The notes under the pieces: generated by a model
What the model saw: the letters and a program-made list of their open reading frames with translations, nothing else
The model's database searches: none
Told to the model about the DNA's origin: nothing
Assembly (NCBI GenBank): GCA_016718825.1
Contig: JADKCL010000003.1
Span: 124,001-188,000 of the forward strand
DNA: 64,000 nucleotides
Direction: 5' to 3'
From: Bacteroidota bacterium
GTDB lineage: Bacteria > Bacteroidota > Bacteroidia > J057 > JADKCL01
In this document: positions 8,393 through 17,800 of the stretch, piece after piece
Numbering within the stretch: position 1 is the stretch's first letter
Layout of the letters: each line of letters begins with the position of its first letter
Position numbers and translations under genes: made by a program

Positions 8393-10264
8393 ATGAAAAG
8401 ACAGCTATCCAAAGCTTTTCTTGCGTTTGCTAGTTTCTTGCTCTTACTGAACCCTTCAAATGGTTTGCTCAAGGCCCAAATCCTGCATGACAACGGTCCC
8501 ATCTTCAACAATGCCGGCGGCGGATCAGGCGGGGCAAATGCCAGTGTGCTTTATACGACGACCTATGCAATGGGTACCATCGGATTCGGTCATCAGGCTA
8601 CGGCCTTTAACCGCGTTGCCGATGATTTTGTCGTGCCCAATTGCCATTGGCGGATCGACTCGATTGTCTTTTTTTCCTATCAGACAGGCTCAACGACAAC
8701 ATCTACCATGACCGGTGTCAATTTCCGGATATGGGATAGTATTCCGGATGCATCCGGTTCTGCCGTTGTTTTTGGTGACACAACCACAAACCGCATGACC
8801 CGTTCAGTCTGGAGCGGCGCCTACCGCACGACTGAGACTACAATCACCAATACGACACGTCCGATCATGCGGAATGTCTGCGCCTTGAACAACGTCGTGC
8901 TCTCCACCGGCACTTTTTGGCTGGATTGGTCTGCGACAGGAAGCTTAGGTTCCGGTCCATGGGCACCTCCCCGCACCCCCATCAACGTCGCTGTGACAGG
9001 CAATGGCCGGCAGCGGATCGGTAACACCTGGAACAATGCCTTGGATGGCGGCACAGGTACGCCTGCACAGGGCTTTCCATTCATCGTCTATGGAACTGTT
9101 TTGGATCCGGTTGCCGACGCAGGTGCAGACCAATCCGCTTGTCCTGGATCAAGCGTGACCATTGGCGGCACGCCGTCAGGTAGCGGTGGCCAAGGTGCTT
9201 TGACTTATTCCTGGACACCTTCCGTCAGCTTGAGCAGCGGAACGGCCGCCAATCCTACCGCCTCGCCATCTGCGACCACGACTTATGTATTGTCGGTCAC
9301 GGATTCTTCAGGATGTACGGTCGTAGATACTACCGTCGTGACGGTCGGATCTATTGCTTCCAACTTTTTGATTGCAGACACCACAATCTGCGCCAACGAC
9401 AACATCACCCTCGACGCCGGAGCTGGAAATAGCTTCGTCTGGAGCAACGGTGCGACGACGCAAACCATCACGGTTGGCAGTGGCACATTCAGTGTTGCAG
9501 TTGATAATGGTTCAGGTTGCTTGTCCATCGACACCGTCGTTGTAGCCGCAGCAGCCGAGGTTACCATTCTTGGAAACGGCTCATTTTGCCAACAGGCAGG
9601 TGATACCTTGACGGCTGACATCAGTGGTGCTTCATACCAATGGAATACCGGTGCTAGTACGCAATCGATTATCGTGTCCTCCTCTGGCTTCTACAGCGTA
9701 ACAGTGGTGGATGGGAACGGTTGCACCTCACTTGACACCTTTTCCATCGTTGCCATCCCGGCTCCGACCGCTGCCTTCAGCTTTAGTGTTGGTGCAGCTG
9801 GACTCACCTATTCCTTTACTGATCAATCTACTGGCGGCGCTACAAGCTATGCTTGGAGTTTTGGCGACGGTGGTACTTCAACGCTTGCGAGCCCTTCGCA
9901 TACCTACACCGCCTCCGGTAACTATTCGGTCACTTTGATCGCCAGCAATGCTTGCGGCTCCGATACAAGCACGCAGTCTTTGACTGTGACCGATGTGGCT
10001 TCTGCATTGCCTTTTGCCAATGTCAGCCTCTACCCTAACCCTGCTTCCTCCAAATTCGAGTTTGCAGTCTCCGGACTCAATCTTGGCAACTTGCAGGTAG
10101 AAATGATGGATGTACAAGGCAAAGTTTGCAAGACTTGGACCTATGAATCTGTTGCACAGGGCATCGTGGAGCGCGTCGACGCTTCCAAGTTTGCCAAAGG
10201 CGTCTATTTCCTGCGATTCAGCAATGCTGAAGGCATGGAAATGCGCAAGTTGGTGATCGAATAA
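8393..10264 (+). CDS. Secreted PKD-domain protein with T9SS type A sorting domain
   Basis: The protein has 623 residues. A signal peptide (about 1-29) is followed by a beta-rich N-terminal region (30-235) of unknown role. Ig-like/PKD-like modules follow, with repeats of CPGSSVTIGG, TICANDNITLDAG and SYQWNTGASTQSIIV. A classical PKD domain occurs at about 456-535 (YAWSFGDGGTSTLASPSHTY). The C-terminal 75 residues (VSLYPNPASSKFEF ... GVYFLRFSNAEGMEMRKLVIE) form a type A T9SS sorting domain, normally removed on export across the outer membrane. The product is likely cell-surface or released. No catalytic domain was recognised. Monocistronic, flanked by terminators. Confidence 0.88.
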   Translation: MKRQLSKAFLAFASFLLLLNPSNGLLKAQILHDNGPIFNNAGGGSGGANASVLYTTTYAMGTIGFGHQATAFNRVADDFVVPNCHWRIDSIVFFSYQTGSTTTSTMTGVNFRIWDSIPDASGSAVVFGDTTTNRMTRSVWSGAYRTTETTITNTTRPIMRNVCALNNVVLSTGTFWLDWSATGSLGSGPWAPPRTPINVAVTGNGRQRIGNTWNNALDGGTGTPAQGFPFIVYGTVLDPVADAGADQSACPGSSVTIGGTPSGSGGQGALTYSWTPSVSLSSGTAANPTASPSATTTYVLSVTDSSGCTVVDTTVVTVGSIASNFLIADTTICANDNITLDAGAGNSFVWSNGATTQTITVGSGTFSVAVDNGSGCLSIDTVVVAAAAEVTILGNGSFCQQAGDTLTADISGASYQWNTGASTQSIIVSSSGFYSVTVVDGNGCTSLDTFSIVAIPAPTAAFSFSVGAAGLTYSFTDQSTGGATSYAWSFGDGGTSTLASPSHTYTASGNYSVTLIASNACGSDTSTQSLTVTDVASALPFANVSLYPNPASSKFEFAVSGLNLGNLQVEMMDVQGKVCKTWTYESVAQGIVERVDASKFAKGVYFLRFSNAEGMEMRKLVIE

Positions 10265-10286
10265 GCGTCACCGTATTAAACGTCAC

Positions 10287-10321
10287 AAAAAAAGCCCGAC
10301 CTGCGAATGGTCGGGCTTTTT
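10287..10321. terminator. Bidirectional terminator between convergent T9SS genes
   Basis: AAAAAGCCCGACC and GGTCGGGCTTTTT form a 13-base stem with a 7-base loop. T-runs occur on both strands, serving the PKD protein gene on + and the LamG protein gene on -. Confidence 0.85.
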
Positions 10322-10350
10322 CATTGGACAACTTGACAATCCTCATTGGA

Positions 10351-11343
10351 CTAGTGCTTCAGGCGAACGAACCTTGCAGAATATACTTGCCGGTCAGTCT
10401 TCAATGTGCATACGTACAACCCGTTTGACAATTCGCCGAGCTGAATGTCCAGGGTATTGCTTCCAGGGAACAAAGTGGTCTTGCCAGCATCCAACACAAC
10501 TTTTCCTGCAAGGTCCATGATCAAGACTTCAGCGGGCTGCTTAGCATCAGATTGGACTTGAAGCTGCAAATCTTGAACAGCAGGATTGGGAAACAAATTG
10601 ATGGAGACGCTCAATTCATAAGGGTCGTTGATGCCCACAAATCCATTGAAAAGGTCCGAAATCTCATTCGCAGAAAGGGCACGGTCATAAAATTGAACAT
10701 CGTCAATCTTCCCGGAGAAGTAATCCCCTTCCGTCCCCACCGTTCCGGCCTCTGCGCCGATCAAAGTATGGTTGTTGGGATAAGTATAATGGATCGGATA
10801 GTTGGCGCCGGCATCATCCGTGTCGACAGCGACACCATCGACATACAGAATGTTGTAACGCCCGTCGTAAGTAAGTGCAAAATGATGCCAATTTGAATTG
10901 AGGCTTGCCAAGGGATAGGTCGCAATGCCGTAAGTCGAATTTCGGTTGACCTCCGCCTCGAAAACGTTCGTTCCTCCGTGTACGACGAGTTCATATCCTC
11001 CCGAACTCGTATTTCCGGCTAAGGCGGCCCAATTCCAGAAAGAGGACCAGTTGTCGTTTTGCGCCCATAGCGACAACGTAACGGCGGCCGTTGGTTTGAG
11101 CAAAGCGGAGGAGCCCAAGTCGATATGGTCATCCACCCCATCAAATGCCATCGCGCTCCCCGACTGTCCAAACCGGTTCGCAGTAGGCGTAGGATTTCCG
11201 ATAATTGTTCCATTCAAAGCATTGACGCTGACATCATTGGCATTTCCATCCAATGGATAATGAGCGATAATTCCGAGCTGCGCATGCCCCAAAAATGCCC
11301 AAACAAACAGCACAATGAAAGTGGTAATCGTTCTTGTCTTCAT
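10351..11343 (-). CDS. Secreted LamG/concanavalin-like protein with T9SS sorting domain
   Basis: The protein has 330 residues from the ATG at 11343; the reading two codons longer needs a GTG. A signal peptide (TTFIVLFVWAFLGHAQ) is followed by a LamG-like jelly roll (about 25-230). LamG hallmarks present are GSAMAFDGVDDHIDLG, WHHFALTYDGRYNILYVDGV and FSGKIDDVQFYDRALSANEI. A type A T9SS sorting domain ends it (SINLFPNPAVQDLQLQV ... SNGLYVCTLKTDRQVYSARFVRLKH). LamG domains usually bind glycans or proteins, so a surface binding role is likely but unproven. Transcribed alone towards the shared bidirectional terminator. Confidence 0.87.
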   Translation of the reverse strand: MKTRTITTFIVLFVWAFLGHAQLGIIAHYPLDGNANDVSVNALNGTIIGNPTPTANRFGQSGSAMAFDGVDDHIDLGSSALLKPTAAVTLSLWAQNDNWSSFWNWAALAGNTSSGGYELVVHGGTNVFEAEVNRNSTYGIATYPLASLNSNWHHFALTYDGRYNILYVDGVAVDTDDAGANYPIHYTYPNNHTLIGAEAGTVGTEGDYFSGKIDDVQFYDRALSANEISDLFNGFVGINDPYELSVSINLFPNPAVQDLQLQVQSDAKQPAEVLIMDLAGKVVLDAGKTTLFPGSNTLDIQLGELSNGLYVCTLKTDRQVYSARFVRLKH

Positions 11344-11734
11344 CTTCACCTCAGTATTTAGACGATAGAAATTGTGATTTTAACCGCAATTTCAGGACCT
11401 ACTGCTCGCGACAACAGTACGGACATCAGGACCAAGATTGAGATTCGGCAATTCCAAGAATGAGATTTGGCAGTTCGTGGTAAATCTGGATATGTAACCA
11501 TCACAGAACCAAAGGCCGTTGACTGAAGGTTGGAAGAGGAAACGGTTGAGGATTCAATGGACTTCGAATCTTGATGCTTCGAGGTCATTTGGCAAAAAAC
11601 GGGGGTCCAAGTTCCCACGAAGCTTGAAGATGATTCCCCGAAATCAGTGATTCTCTTGGGCTTTGTACAAAACAAAACTTGCCTCCCCGCAACCGGGGAG
11701 GCAAGCCTTTCCAACGCTTTGTATCGAATGGAAA
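11344..11734. other. Intergenic region between the LamG gene and the YceI gene
   Basis: This 391-base gap holds the terminator of the YceI gene (11672-11708) and presumably the promoter of the LamG protein gene. An open frame spanning it on the minus strand crosses the terminator hairpin and looks like noise. No other structure was recognised. Confidence 0.5.
11672..11708 (-). terminator. Intrinsic terminator of the YceI gene
   Basis: Read on the minus strand, CTTGCCTCCCCGG and CGGGGAGGCAAG pair around a short loop, followed by TTTTGTTTT. It lies 27 bases beyond the YceI stop codon. Confidence 0.88.
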
Positions 11735-12388
11735 TTAGTTCTTGGTAGCCTTCAAAGAGACTTTGTAGTCGATGTTGTCGCTGATGATCTTGTCGCCGAT
11801 GGCGCCAGAGAGGCCGGAACCGTAGGTAACGCCCCAGTCGTTGCGGTTGATCGAGAAAGAAGCCTTGGCGGTAAGGTTCGTGCCTTCGACAACGACATTC
11901 GCAGGGAATTCGATGTTTTTGGTTTGATCCTTGATCGTCAAGTTGCCTTTGATCGTGTGCGTGGTGCTGTCGGTTTTGGCAGCAGTCGAACCGGTGATCT
12001 CAAACTTGGAGGTTGGGAACTTCTCAGCATCAAAGAAATCAGGGGAGGTCAAGTGACCTGCCAATTTAGCTGCTGCGTCGGCATCCTCAGTTCCGGTCTC
12101 CTTGAGCGACTTCATGTCAACAGCAAAGTTGCCTGCGGTGATGTTGCCATTCTCCACGGAGAGGCTACCTTCGGTGATGTTGATCACGCCGGTGTGGCCG
12201 TAGGCCAACTTGGCGCCATGCCATTGGAGTTCGCTTGCTGCGACATCAACTTTGAAAGTTGCAGCAGCTGCGCTCGCCGCTGCGACGGAGTCAGCATTGG
12301 TTGCGGTAGCGGTCGTAGCGGAATCTCCGCAAGATGCGAGTGCTACGGTTGCGAGGAATGCGAATGCGAAATACTTCAGTGTTTTCAT
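11735..12388 (-). CDS. YceI-family lipoprotein
   Basis: The protein has 217 residues with a lipoprotein signal ending ATVALASCGDS (lipidated Cys20), so it is predicted to be membrane-anchored. An Ala/Thr-rich linker (21-45) leads to a YceI lipocalin-like beta-barrel (about 46-217). YceI hallmarks are ELQWHGAKLAYGHTGVINITEGSL, GHLTSPDFFDAEKFPTSKFEITG and FSINRNDWGVTYG. YceI proteins bind isoprenoids such as polyprenyl chains and respond to base or osmotic stress in other bacteria; the ligand here is unknown. The promoter carries a perfect 10+10 palindrome (see 12444-12465). Own terminator at 11672-11708. Confidence 0.93.
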   Translation of the reverse strand: MKTLKYFAFAFLATVALASCGDSATTATATNADSVAAASAAAATFKVDVAASELQWHGAKLAYGHTGVINITEGSLSVENGNITAGNFAVDMKSLKETGTEDADAAAKLAGHLTSPDFFDAEKFPTSKFEITGSTAAKTDSTTHTIKGNLTIKDQTKNIEFPANVVVEGTNLTAKASFSINRNDWGVTYGSGLSGAIGDKIISDNIDYKVSLKATKN

Positions 12389-12429
12389 TTTACTCTAGTT
12401 GTGAAAGAAATCAATTTTCAATTCGATGA

Positions 12430-12437
12430 CAAAGATA
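12430..12437 (-). promoter_or_regulatory. -7 box (TATCTTTG) of the YceI gene
   Basis: On the minus strand TATCTTTG is an exact TAnnTTTG box, 41 bases before the ATG at 12388. The -33 position falls inside the adjacent palindrome. Confidence 0.6.
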
Positions 12438-12443
12438 GAAAAC

Positions 12444-12465
12444 ATTGCATGTACCTACATGCAAT
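12444..12465. promoter_or_regulatory. Perfect inverted repeat, probable operator of the YceI gene
   Basis: Arms ATTGCATGTA and TACATGCAAT are perfectly complementary and separated by CC. The palindrome starts 6 bases upstream of the YceI -7 box and covers the expected -33 region, the usual place for a dimeric repressor or activator site. The cognate regulator cannot be named from sequence; the AraC-type gene at 13321 is a nearby candidate only by position. Confidence 0.6.
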
Positions 12466-12509
12466 TTAACAAGAAACACAACTCAGTCACTTTTGTTCAC
12501 AAATAGAAG

Positions 12510-13163
12510 TCAAGAAGAAGGAGCTCGACCGCCAAGGGACGCGATGCTCGGCAAGCCTTCATAAGCAAGCATTTGATCCAACCAAAGCTCATACCACTCA
12601 AGAAAAGTGAGACGTTTTGTGTTTTTGCGCAAATGATCAGGATAGATCCCACCTTCATTTTGGCGATCATCCACCCAAATCTTTCCGTACTCGGGACCAT
12701 TCGTCACCAAATTGATGAATGTTCCACAGCCGTAGTTGGCGATGCGCAGTAGGCCATTGACCCATTTGGTATGGTAGTACACTTCTTGTTTCATCGTCGC
12801 ACGAAGAACATGATCTTCGGGGAATTCCATGTTCCATGCCTCGGTGTACAGAAACGGTTTGCTCAGGTCGAGCAATTGATCGGCTTTGGGATCGTCGAGG
12901 TCATCGATTTTGCCGCTCTCCAATTGTAGCATTCCATAGTAGGGTCCTGCTCCACCGTTGCCAAGCTGCAAGAGGAAAGCGCGGTAATCCGGAGGCAAAC
13001 GGATCCCGTTCTGTTGCTCAAACCAAGCTACCTCGTCTTCCCTCTTGGGTGGATTCAGCTTGTAGTGATGCTGACTTGCCCCAAATAAAAAATGGTCCTC
13101 GTCCCGCAAAAATAATAAATTTATTTTTGACTGAATTCGAATGAGTTGCGTTTTAAATTCCAC
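12510..13163 (-). CDS. SMI1/KNR4 (SUKH) family protein
   Basis: The protein has 217 residues with a GTG start at 13163; no upstream ATG is available. The SUKH signature REDEVAWFEQQNGIRLPPDYRAFLLQLGNGGAGPYYGMLQLE is at about 41-82. Later come the conserved GLLRIANYGCGTFINLVTNGPEYGKIWVDDRQNEGGIYP and a C-terminal TFLEWYELWLDQML helix. SUKH proteins are often immunity proteins for polymorphic toxins, but many are solitary with unknown function. No toxin gene is adjacent, so an orphan role is equally possible. It lies upstream of the YceI gene on the same strand, but that gene has its own promoter. Confidence 0.88.
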   Translation of the reverse strand: MEFKTQLIRIQSKINLLFLRDEDHFLFGASQHHYKLNPPKREDEVAWFEQQNGIRLPPDYRAFLLQLGNGGAGPYYGMLQLESGKIDDLDDPKADQLLDLSKPFLYTEAWNMEFPEDHVLRATMKQEVYYHTKWVNGLLRIANYGCGTFINLVTNGPEYGKIWVDDRQNEGGIYPDHLRKNTKRLTFLEWYELWLDQMLAYEGLPSIASLGGRAPSS

Positions 13164-13320
13164 ATTTAAATACTTAATATGAATGGCGTATTATTCCTTT
13201 TGAGAATGCTACAGCAAGATAATCGAATGAACGATAGGTTCGTCAAATCGATTGGCCCAAAGCGACAAAAGTCTCGGAGAAATTTACGATTATTGGGAAC
13301 TCTAAAATGCCAATGCCCCC

Positions 13321-14133
13321 ATGAAGGTTTCCTACTACACGCTCCCGCCACCACCTGCACTCGCCGGGATTGTACGTTTTTTTTGGGTGTTTGAAATCCA
13401 AGGCATCGATGGGAATCCATACATCTATCGGTCGATGGCGGATGGTTGCGCCGAACTTGTCTTCCACTACAAGGGGCCATTTACAGAGCTAAAATCAAAT
13501 AACCGCGGGGCGACTTTCAAGGCTTGTCTTCATTCGCAAACGATGCATCACAGACGATTTGAAGTATGCGAGGACTTCGGAATTTTTGGGGCCTACATTT
13601 TCCCGTTTGCACTGCCGCGTCTTTTTGGCTACCCTGCCTCTGCGCTTGCAAATGAAATGCCCGATTTGGTGGCGCTGATGGGGCAGGACGGGCGAATACT
13701 TGAGGAACGTATCCTCTCGGCCGATGATAATTTACAACGCACCGACATACTTTCCCTGTTCCTACTTCAGCGGCTTGCCGAAAATAGCATTCAGAATCAA
13801 CGGACGCAACGCGCAGTGCAACTAATGATCCACCAAAAAGGCCAAATAAAAATCGACAAACTAGCTGATTCAATGGGGATTAGCCAGCGTCAACTAGAGC
13901 GTACATTCAAGGAATATGCGGGGTTCAGTCCCAAAACATTTGCACGAATACTGCGCTTTCAATCAGCGACCAATCATTATGGAACAACCAAAAAAACACT
14001 GACAGAAATCGCTTTGGATTGCGGTTACTATGATCAGTCACACTTCATTCACGACTTTAGTCAATTTTCGGGCTACACGCCAAGCGAATACTTTCTTGGG
14101 GTGCCGGAGGGAATAGAATACCGGGAAATTTAA
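13321..14133 (+). CDS. AraC-family transcriptional regulator
   Basis: The protein has 270 residues. The N-terminal effector-like domain (about 1-150) opens with YTLPPPPALAGIVRFFWVFE and SMADGCAELVFHYKG, the DUF6597-type pattern of Bacteroidota AraC regulators. The C-terminal domain has two helix-turn-helix units: KIDKLADSMGISQRQLERTFKEYAG and TLTEIALDCGYYDQSHFIHDFSQFSGYTPSEYF, the AraC signature. It is divergent from the SMI1/KNR4 gene and is followed by the frameshifted VOC gene 67 bases later, which carries its own -7 box. The regulon is unknown. Confidence 0.94.
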   Translation: MKVSYYTLPPPPALAGIVRFFWVFEIQGIDGNPYIYRSMADGCAELVFHYKGPFTELKSNNRGATFKACLHSQTMHHRRFEVCEDFGIFGAYIFPFALPRLFGYPASALANEMPDLVALMGQDGRILEERILSADDNLQRTDILSLFLLQRLAENSIQNQRTQRAVQLMIHQKGQIKIDKLADSMGISQRQLERTFKEYAGFSPKTFARILRFQSATNHYGTTKKTLTEIALDCGYYDQSHFIHDFSQFSGYTPSEYFLGVPEGIEYREI

Positions 14134-14163
14134 CCATGTCGAATTTTTACAATCTTCCCACCC

Positions 14164-14182
14164 TTGCACGTACCTACCTTTG
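14164..14182 (+). promoter_or_regulatory. Promoter of the VOC gene with a YceI-operator-like half site
   Basis: TACCTTTG (14175-14182) is an exact TAnnTTTG box, 18 bases before the ATG at 14201. The overlapping TTGCACGTACCTAC (14164-14177) matches 13 of 14 bases of the left arm and centre of the YceI palindrome. The right arm is degenerate, so shared regulation is only a possibility. Confidence 0.4.
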
Positions 14183-14200
14183 AGGAAAATTAAAAATACT

Positions 14201-14583
14201 ATGAATTCTCTCAATGTCCCCGAAGGCTACCAAGCGGTGATGCCTTACCTCATCCTCCACAATGCAAAGGATTTCATGGATTGGGCCATGAGCGTGCTCG
14301 ATGCAACCGAAAAGATGCGTTCGCTACGTGATGACAACTCCACGATCGCCCATGCGGAGCTATTTATCGGTGAAAGCACCATCATGGTGGCGGAGGCTTC
14401 GGAGCAATGGACCGTGAATAACGCAGGGATGTTTGTGTATGTCGCCAATGCCGACGAGGCATATTCCCGTGCTTGGCGCATGGTGCAACGGCAATCATGG
14501 CGCCTGCGGACATGCCCTACGGAAGAAGTTGCGGAATCACCGATCCCTTCGGGAATGTGTGGTGGCCGACGCAGGCTATATAA
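14201..14583 (+). pseudogene. VOC/PhnB-like glyoxalase-superfamily gene, frameshifted
   Basis: From the ATG at 14201 the frame reads MNSLNVPEGYQAVMPYLILHNAKDFMDW, ATEKMRSL, HAELFIGESTIMVAEAS and MFVYVANADEAYSRA, the PhnB-like VOC pattern. After Ala at about 14473 the reading frame breaks. The expected continuation LAHGATAIMAPADMPYGR then SCGITDPFGNVWWPTQAI, ending TAA at 14581-14583, is present in another frame. One base appears missing near GCTTGG (14471-14476), where GCTTTGG would restore the gene. The uncorrected frame runs on to 14614 with unrelated residues. It is either a recent pseudogene or a single-base assembly error. Confidence 0.82.
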
Positions 14584-14867
14584 ATCCATCGCGGAGCCAA
14601 CAGGGCTCAATTAATTGGATTTTCCTCTTATTTAGCTGGCCTTCGAAACGACATCCATTTTTTTTAGAAACGGTACCGTTTTGATATCGTGCAATTTCTT
14701 ATCCACACAGACATGTATTGGATTCGACGTGGTTTGTCCCCTCCTAAGAAGCTAGACTATCAATATATTAAATAATTAATTATCAATAGCTTAATACACA
14801 ATATCTCAACTAATCATTTAACGATTGATCAACATCTTTTGAATAAGGAGAATAGGAATATCAAAGC

Positions 14868-17800
14868 TTAATCCCTGATCAGTATCATCGGAAAATTCAT
14901 TTTCAAAGCACTGATAAACAGTTCGTTCCGATGACCTGCGCAATCGATTTCCTTCAAGGCCGTCAACTGTTCCAAGATTGCAATCGTGGCACCGCTGTCT
15001 TTGAATTTTCCACTCGGTAGCACCAATTTCTTCAAACTCGATAATTTGCTGAATGAAGCGGGCAACAGCGAAATTCGCGTTCCACGCAAGTTGATTTCTT
15101 CCAACCTGCTGAGGTTCCCAATGTTGGAGGGAAGGCTAGTCAGGTGCGAACATTGGTCGAGGTCAAGGACTTTTAGATGGCTGCAATTCCCTATTGCATC
15201 GGGAAGGTCAACAAGCCCATCGGACTTGTCCAAACGCAGGGATTCCAACAACGGAAGGTCCCAATTCTCCGGCAAATGCGCTTGGTAATAACTTGCGAGG
15301 TAGAGTCTTCTCAAGTTTCGGATTTGCAGGATTTCCTTCACGATTTCCTTTACATGATCCCCTTTTCTCACAAAACTGATCGACAACTCCACCAGAAGCG
15401 GAATCTCTTTGAGCACGGGAGGAAATGCGGCAAGGTGGCATCGATGCAGCCCCAATTCATTGAGCGCCGGAAGTTTGGACAAGAAAGCCGGCAAAGTCTT
15501 GAAGGGATTGAAGGACAGATCGATGTAGGCCAGCTTGGGCAAATGGGCAAGCACCTCCGGCACCTCCGAAAAGGAATTCGACCGAAGTACAAGGTGTTCC
15601 AATTGGGTGAGATTTTGAAAGTCATCGGGTAAGCGGGAAAGTTCATTCTGACCCAGATCGAGCCGTCGCAGACCTTGGATGTCCGTGAGACCTGCAGGAA
15701 GCTTTTTGAGCCCGTAATTTCTGATTGTCAATCCCTTTAAACGTTTGATCTCATGAAAATACATCGGAAATACAGGAATTTCCCATTGGTCCAGCGCCAA
15801 GTCCCCGCGCTTCACAAGTTTCTCCCTCAACTCGTCCTCCTTCATGTAGGGGGTGTAACAATCCTTGAGTTTGGGCCTCAGATGATAGACCATTTTGGCA
15901 AATCCGGGGGCATCATCCCCTAAAAAATCTAAAAACCGGAACACATATTCCTTCAAAGATTCCTCGGAAATAGAAATCAGGTCGCGGCTGTTGGAAAGGA
16001 TATAGGCCCGCACCGCTGCCGAACCTTTGGCAGTCACAAATTTGGCTGCAAGCTTGCGGGTTTCGGCATCCGGGAAAAACAGGCTTACTGCGACGACCTC
16101 TGAAATGCTCACTCCTTCCGGAATGCCGCCGGCGGTCATCATTTCCAAGGCCATCTTGATGTTTTCCGGGGCTTTGGAAGTCCAGAGACGTTGGAAATTT
16201 TCGCCCATTTTGGGAACCTCGGCCACTTTTTCGCGCAGCCAGGGCTGCTCAAAGGAAGCCACAAATTCAGCCAATTGCGGCATGGATGCTGCCCGTATGC
16301 CGTTGTTGAGATAACTGAGGGCCTTGTTGCCCGGTCGCTCCCCGATGACCACGATGTCGGCTTTTGCAGGCTTATTCTGCATCAAAACGATGCCTTGGGC
16401 TGCCAGTTTCTTTTCGAATTCCCATACGGGATAGCCTTTGGATTGTCCTAGAATGGCGATCGTGCCGGGCTTCGGTTCGAGGTCGAATGGATTGGGCAAC
16501 ATCTGACTGAGCGCGACCAAAGCATAGGCACGGAGTTTTTCCTGTGAATGATTGAGCGCGAAGAGGATATGCGCCATGGTCGCAGTCTTGCGCGCAAGCG
16601 CTACATCCCCGATCGCAAGGGCGAGCAGGGTCGGCCGCATGGGGGATGACGGCGTCTCCTTGCTTAGGACCTGCAAAACGTCTTCCATTTTGTACCCGGC
16701 CTTTTCTGCGAATGGGTTTCCTTTTACCAAGATTTCCGCGCTTGCAAGCTTCAAAAGTTCCACCGGAAACTCGGCGATATCATTGTCGCTCAGATCGATT
16801 TGCACCAAGGCCGGACATTCCTTCGGACCTTTTGGATAAGTCTCGATGACATTCTCGGCGAGGAGAATGAACTGCAAATTGGGCAGCTCCAGCAGTCGTT
16901 TGGGAAAGGCACCCAGTTTGTTCTTGGTCAAATCCACCTTTTTCAGCTTGGAGAGACGCGAAAAGGCAGCAGGAAGCCTTTTCAGCTTATTCTTGTGAAG
17001 CGTTATTTCCTCCAACGACGCGATGTTCCCGATCCAATCCGGCAGGGTTTCCAGTTTGTTGTGACTCAGATTCAGGCGTTTCAGGTTGGGGAGGGTCGCG
17101 ATCACTTCCGGAAGCTTGGTCAAGTTACAAAGCGACAGATCAATCTCCTCCAAATGCTCCAAATTGGTCCAGGCGGGTTGGGAAACGATCTTGCCCCACG
17201 TCTGCACCCGCAATTTTTGAAGGTTGGTCAATACCGAAATGTCCCCGAGATCGGCTGTGAGATCCTTTTCTTCATAACGGTATTGAAGAATGAGGTCCTC
17301 GAGCGAGGTCAGTTTGTCCAAACCATGAATCTTCGATTCCAATCGGAATATGCGCAGTCTTTTGAGCTGCCGGAGTGTTTCCAAGCCGTTCGGAAGGTTG
17401 TCCCGAATCGTCAATTCGAACGATTCGAGCCGCGGCAATTCACCCAATACAGCCAAATGCGACACATCTCCCAGCCACTTGTCAATGTCCAGTTCGATAT
17501 GGCGCAGGTTGCCCATTCCCCGCATAAAATCGGGAAATTCAGGATAAGAAGTGCACCGGAACCGCATTCGCTCCAGCGTTTTCATCCTACCTAAAGCCTG
17601 CGGAAATCGTTCATTCGGCCACAATCCGAAGGAAATATCCAGCAAGCGTGGAAGCTTGGCGAGTTCCTCAAAAAGTGGTACCAAATCCTCCCTCGCCAAG
17701 CCGCGAATCTCGACAGATTGCAGATTCACCATCTCCCCAAGCGTCGCCGGGATTGCCTCTACCTTGTTCCAGCCGATTTTGAGCGACCATATTTTTTCGG

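Noticed and set aside
11358..11714. 118-codon minus-strand frame in the LamG-YceI gap
   Set aside because: It runs through the YceI terminator hairpin and shows no protein-like composition.
16800..17594. 264-codon + frame in the large LRR gene
   Set aside because: Antisense of LRR codons, with Gln-rich composition and no homology pattern.
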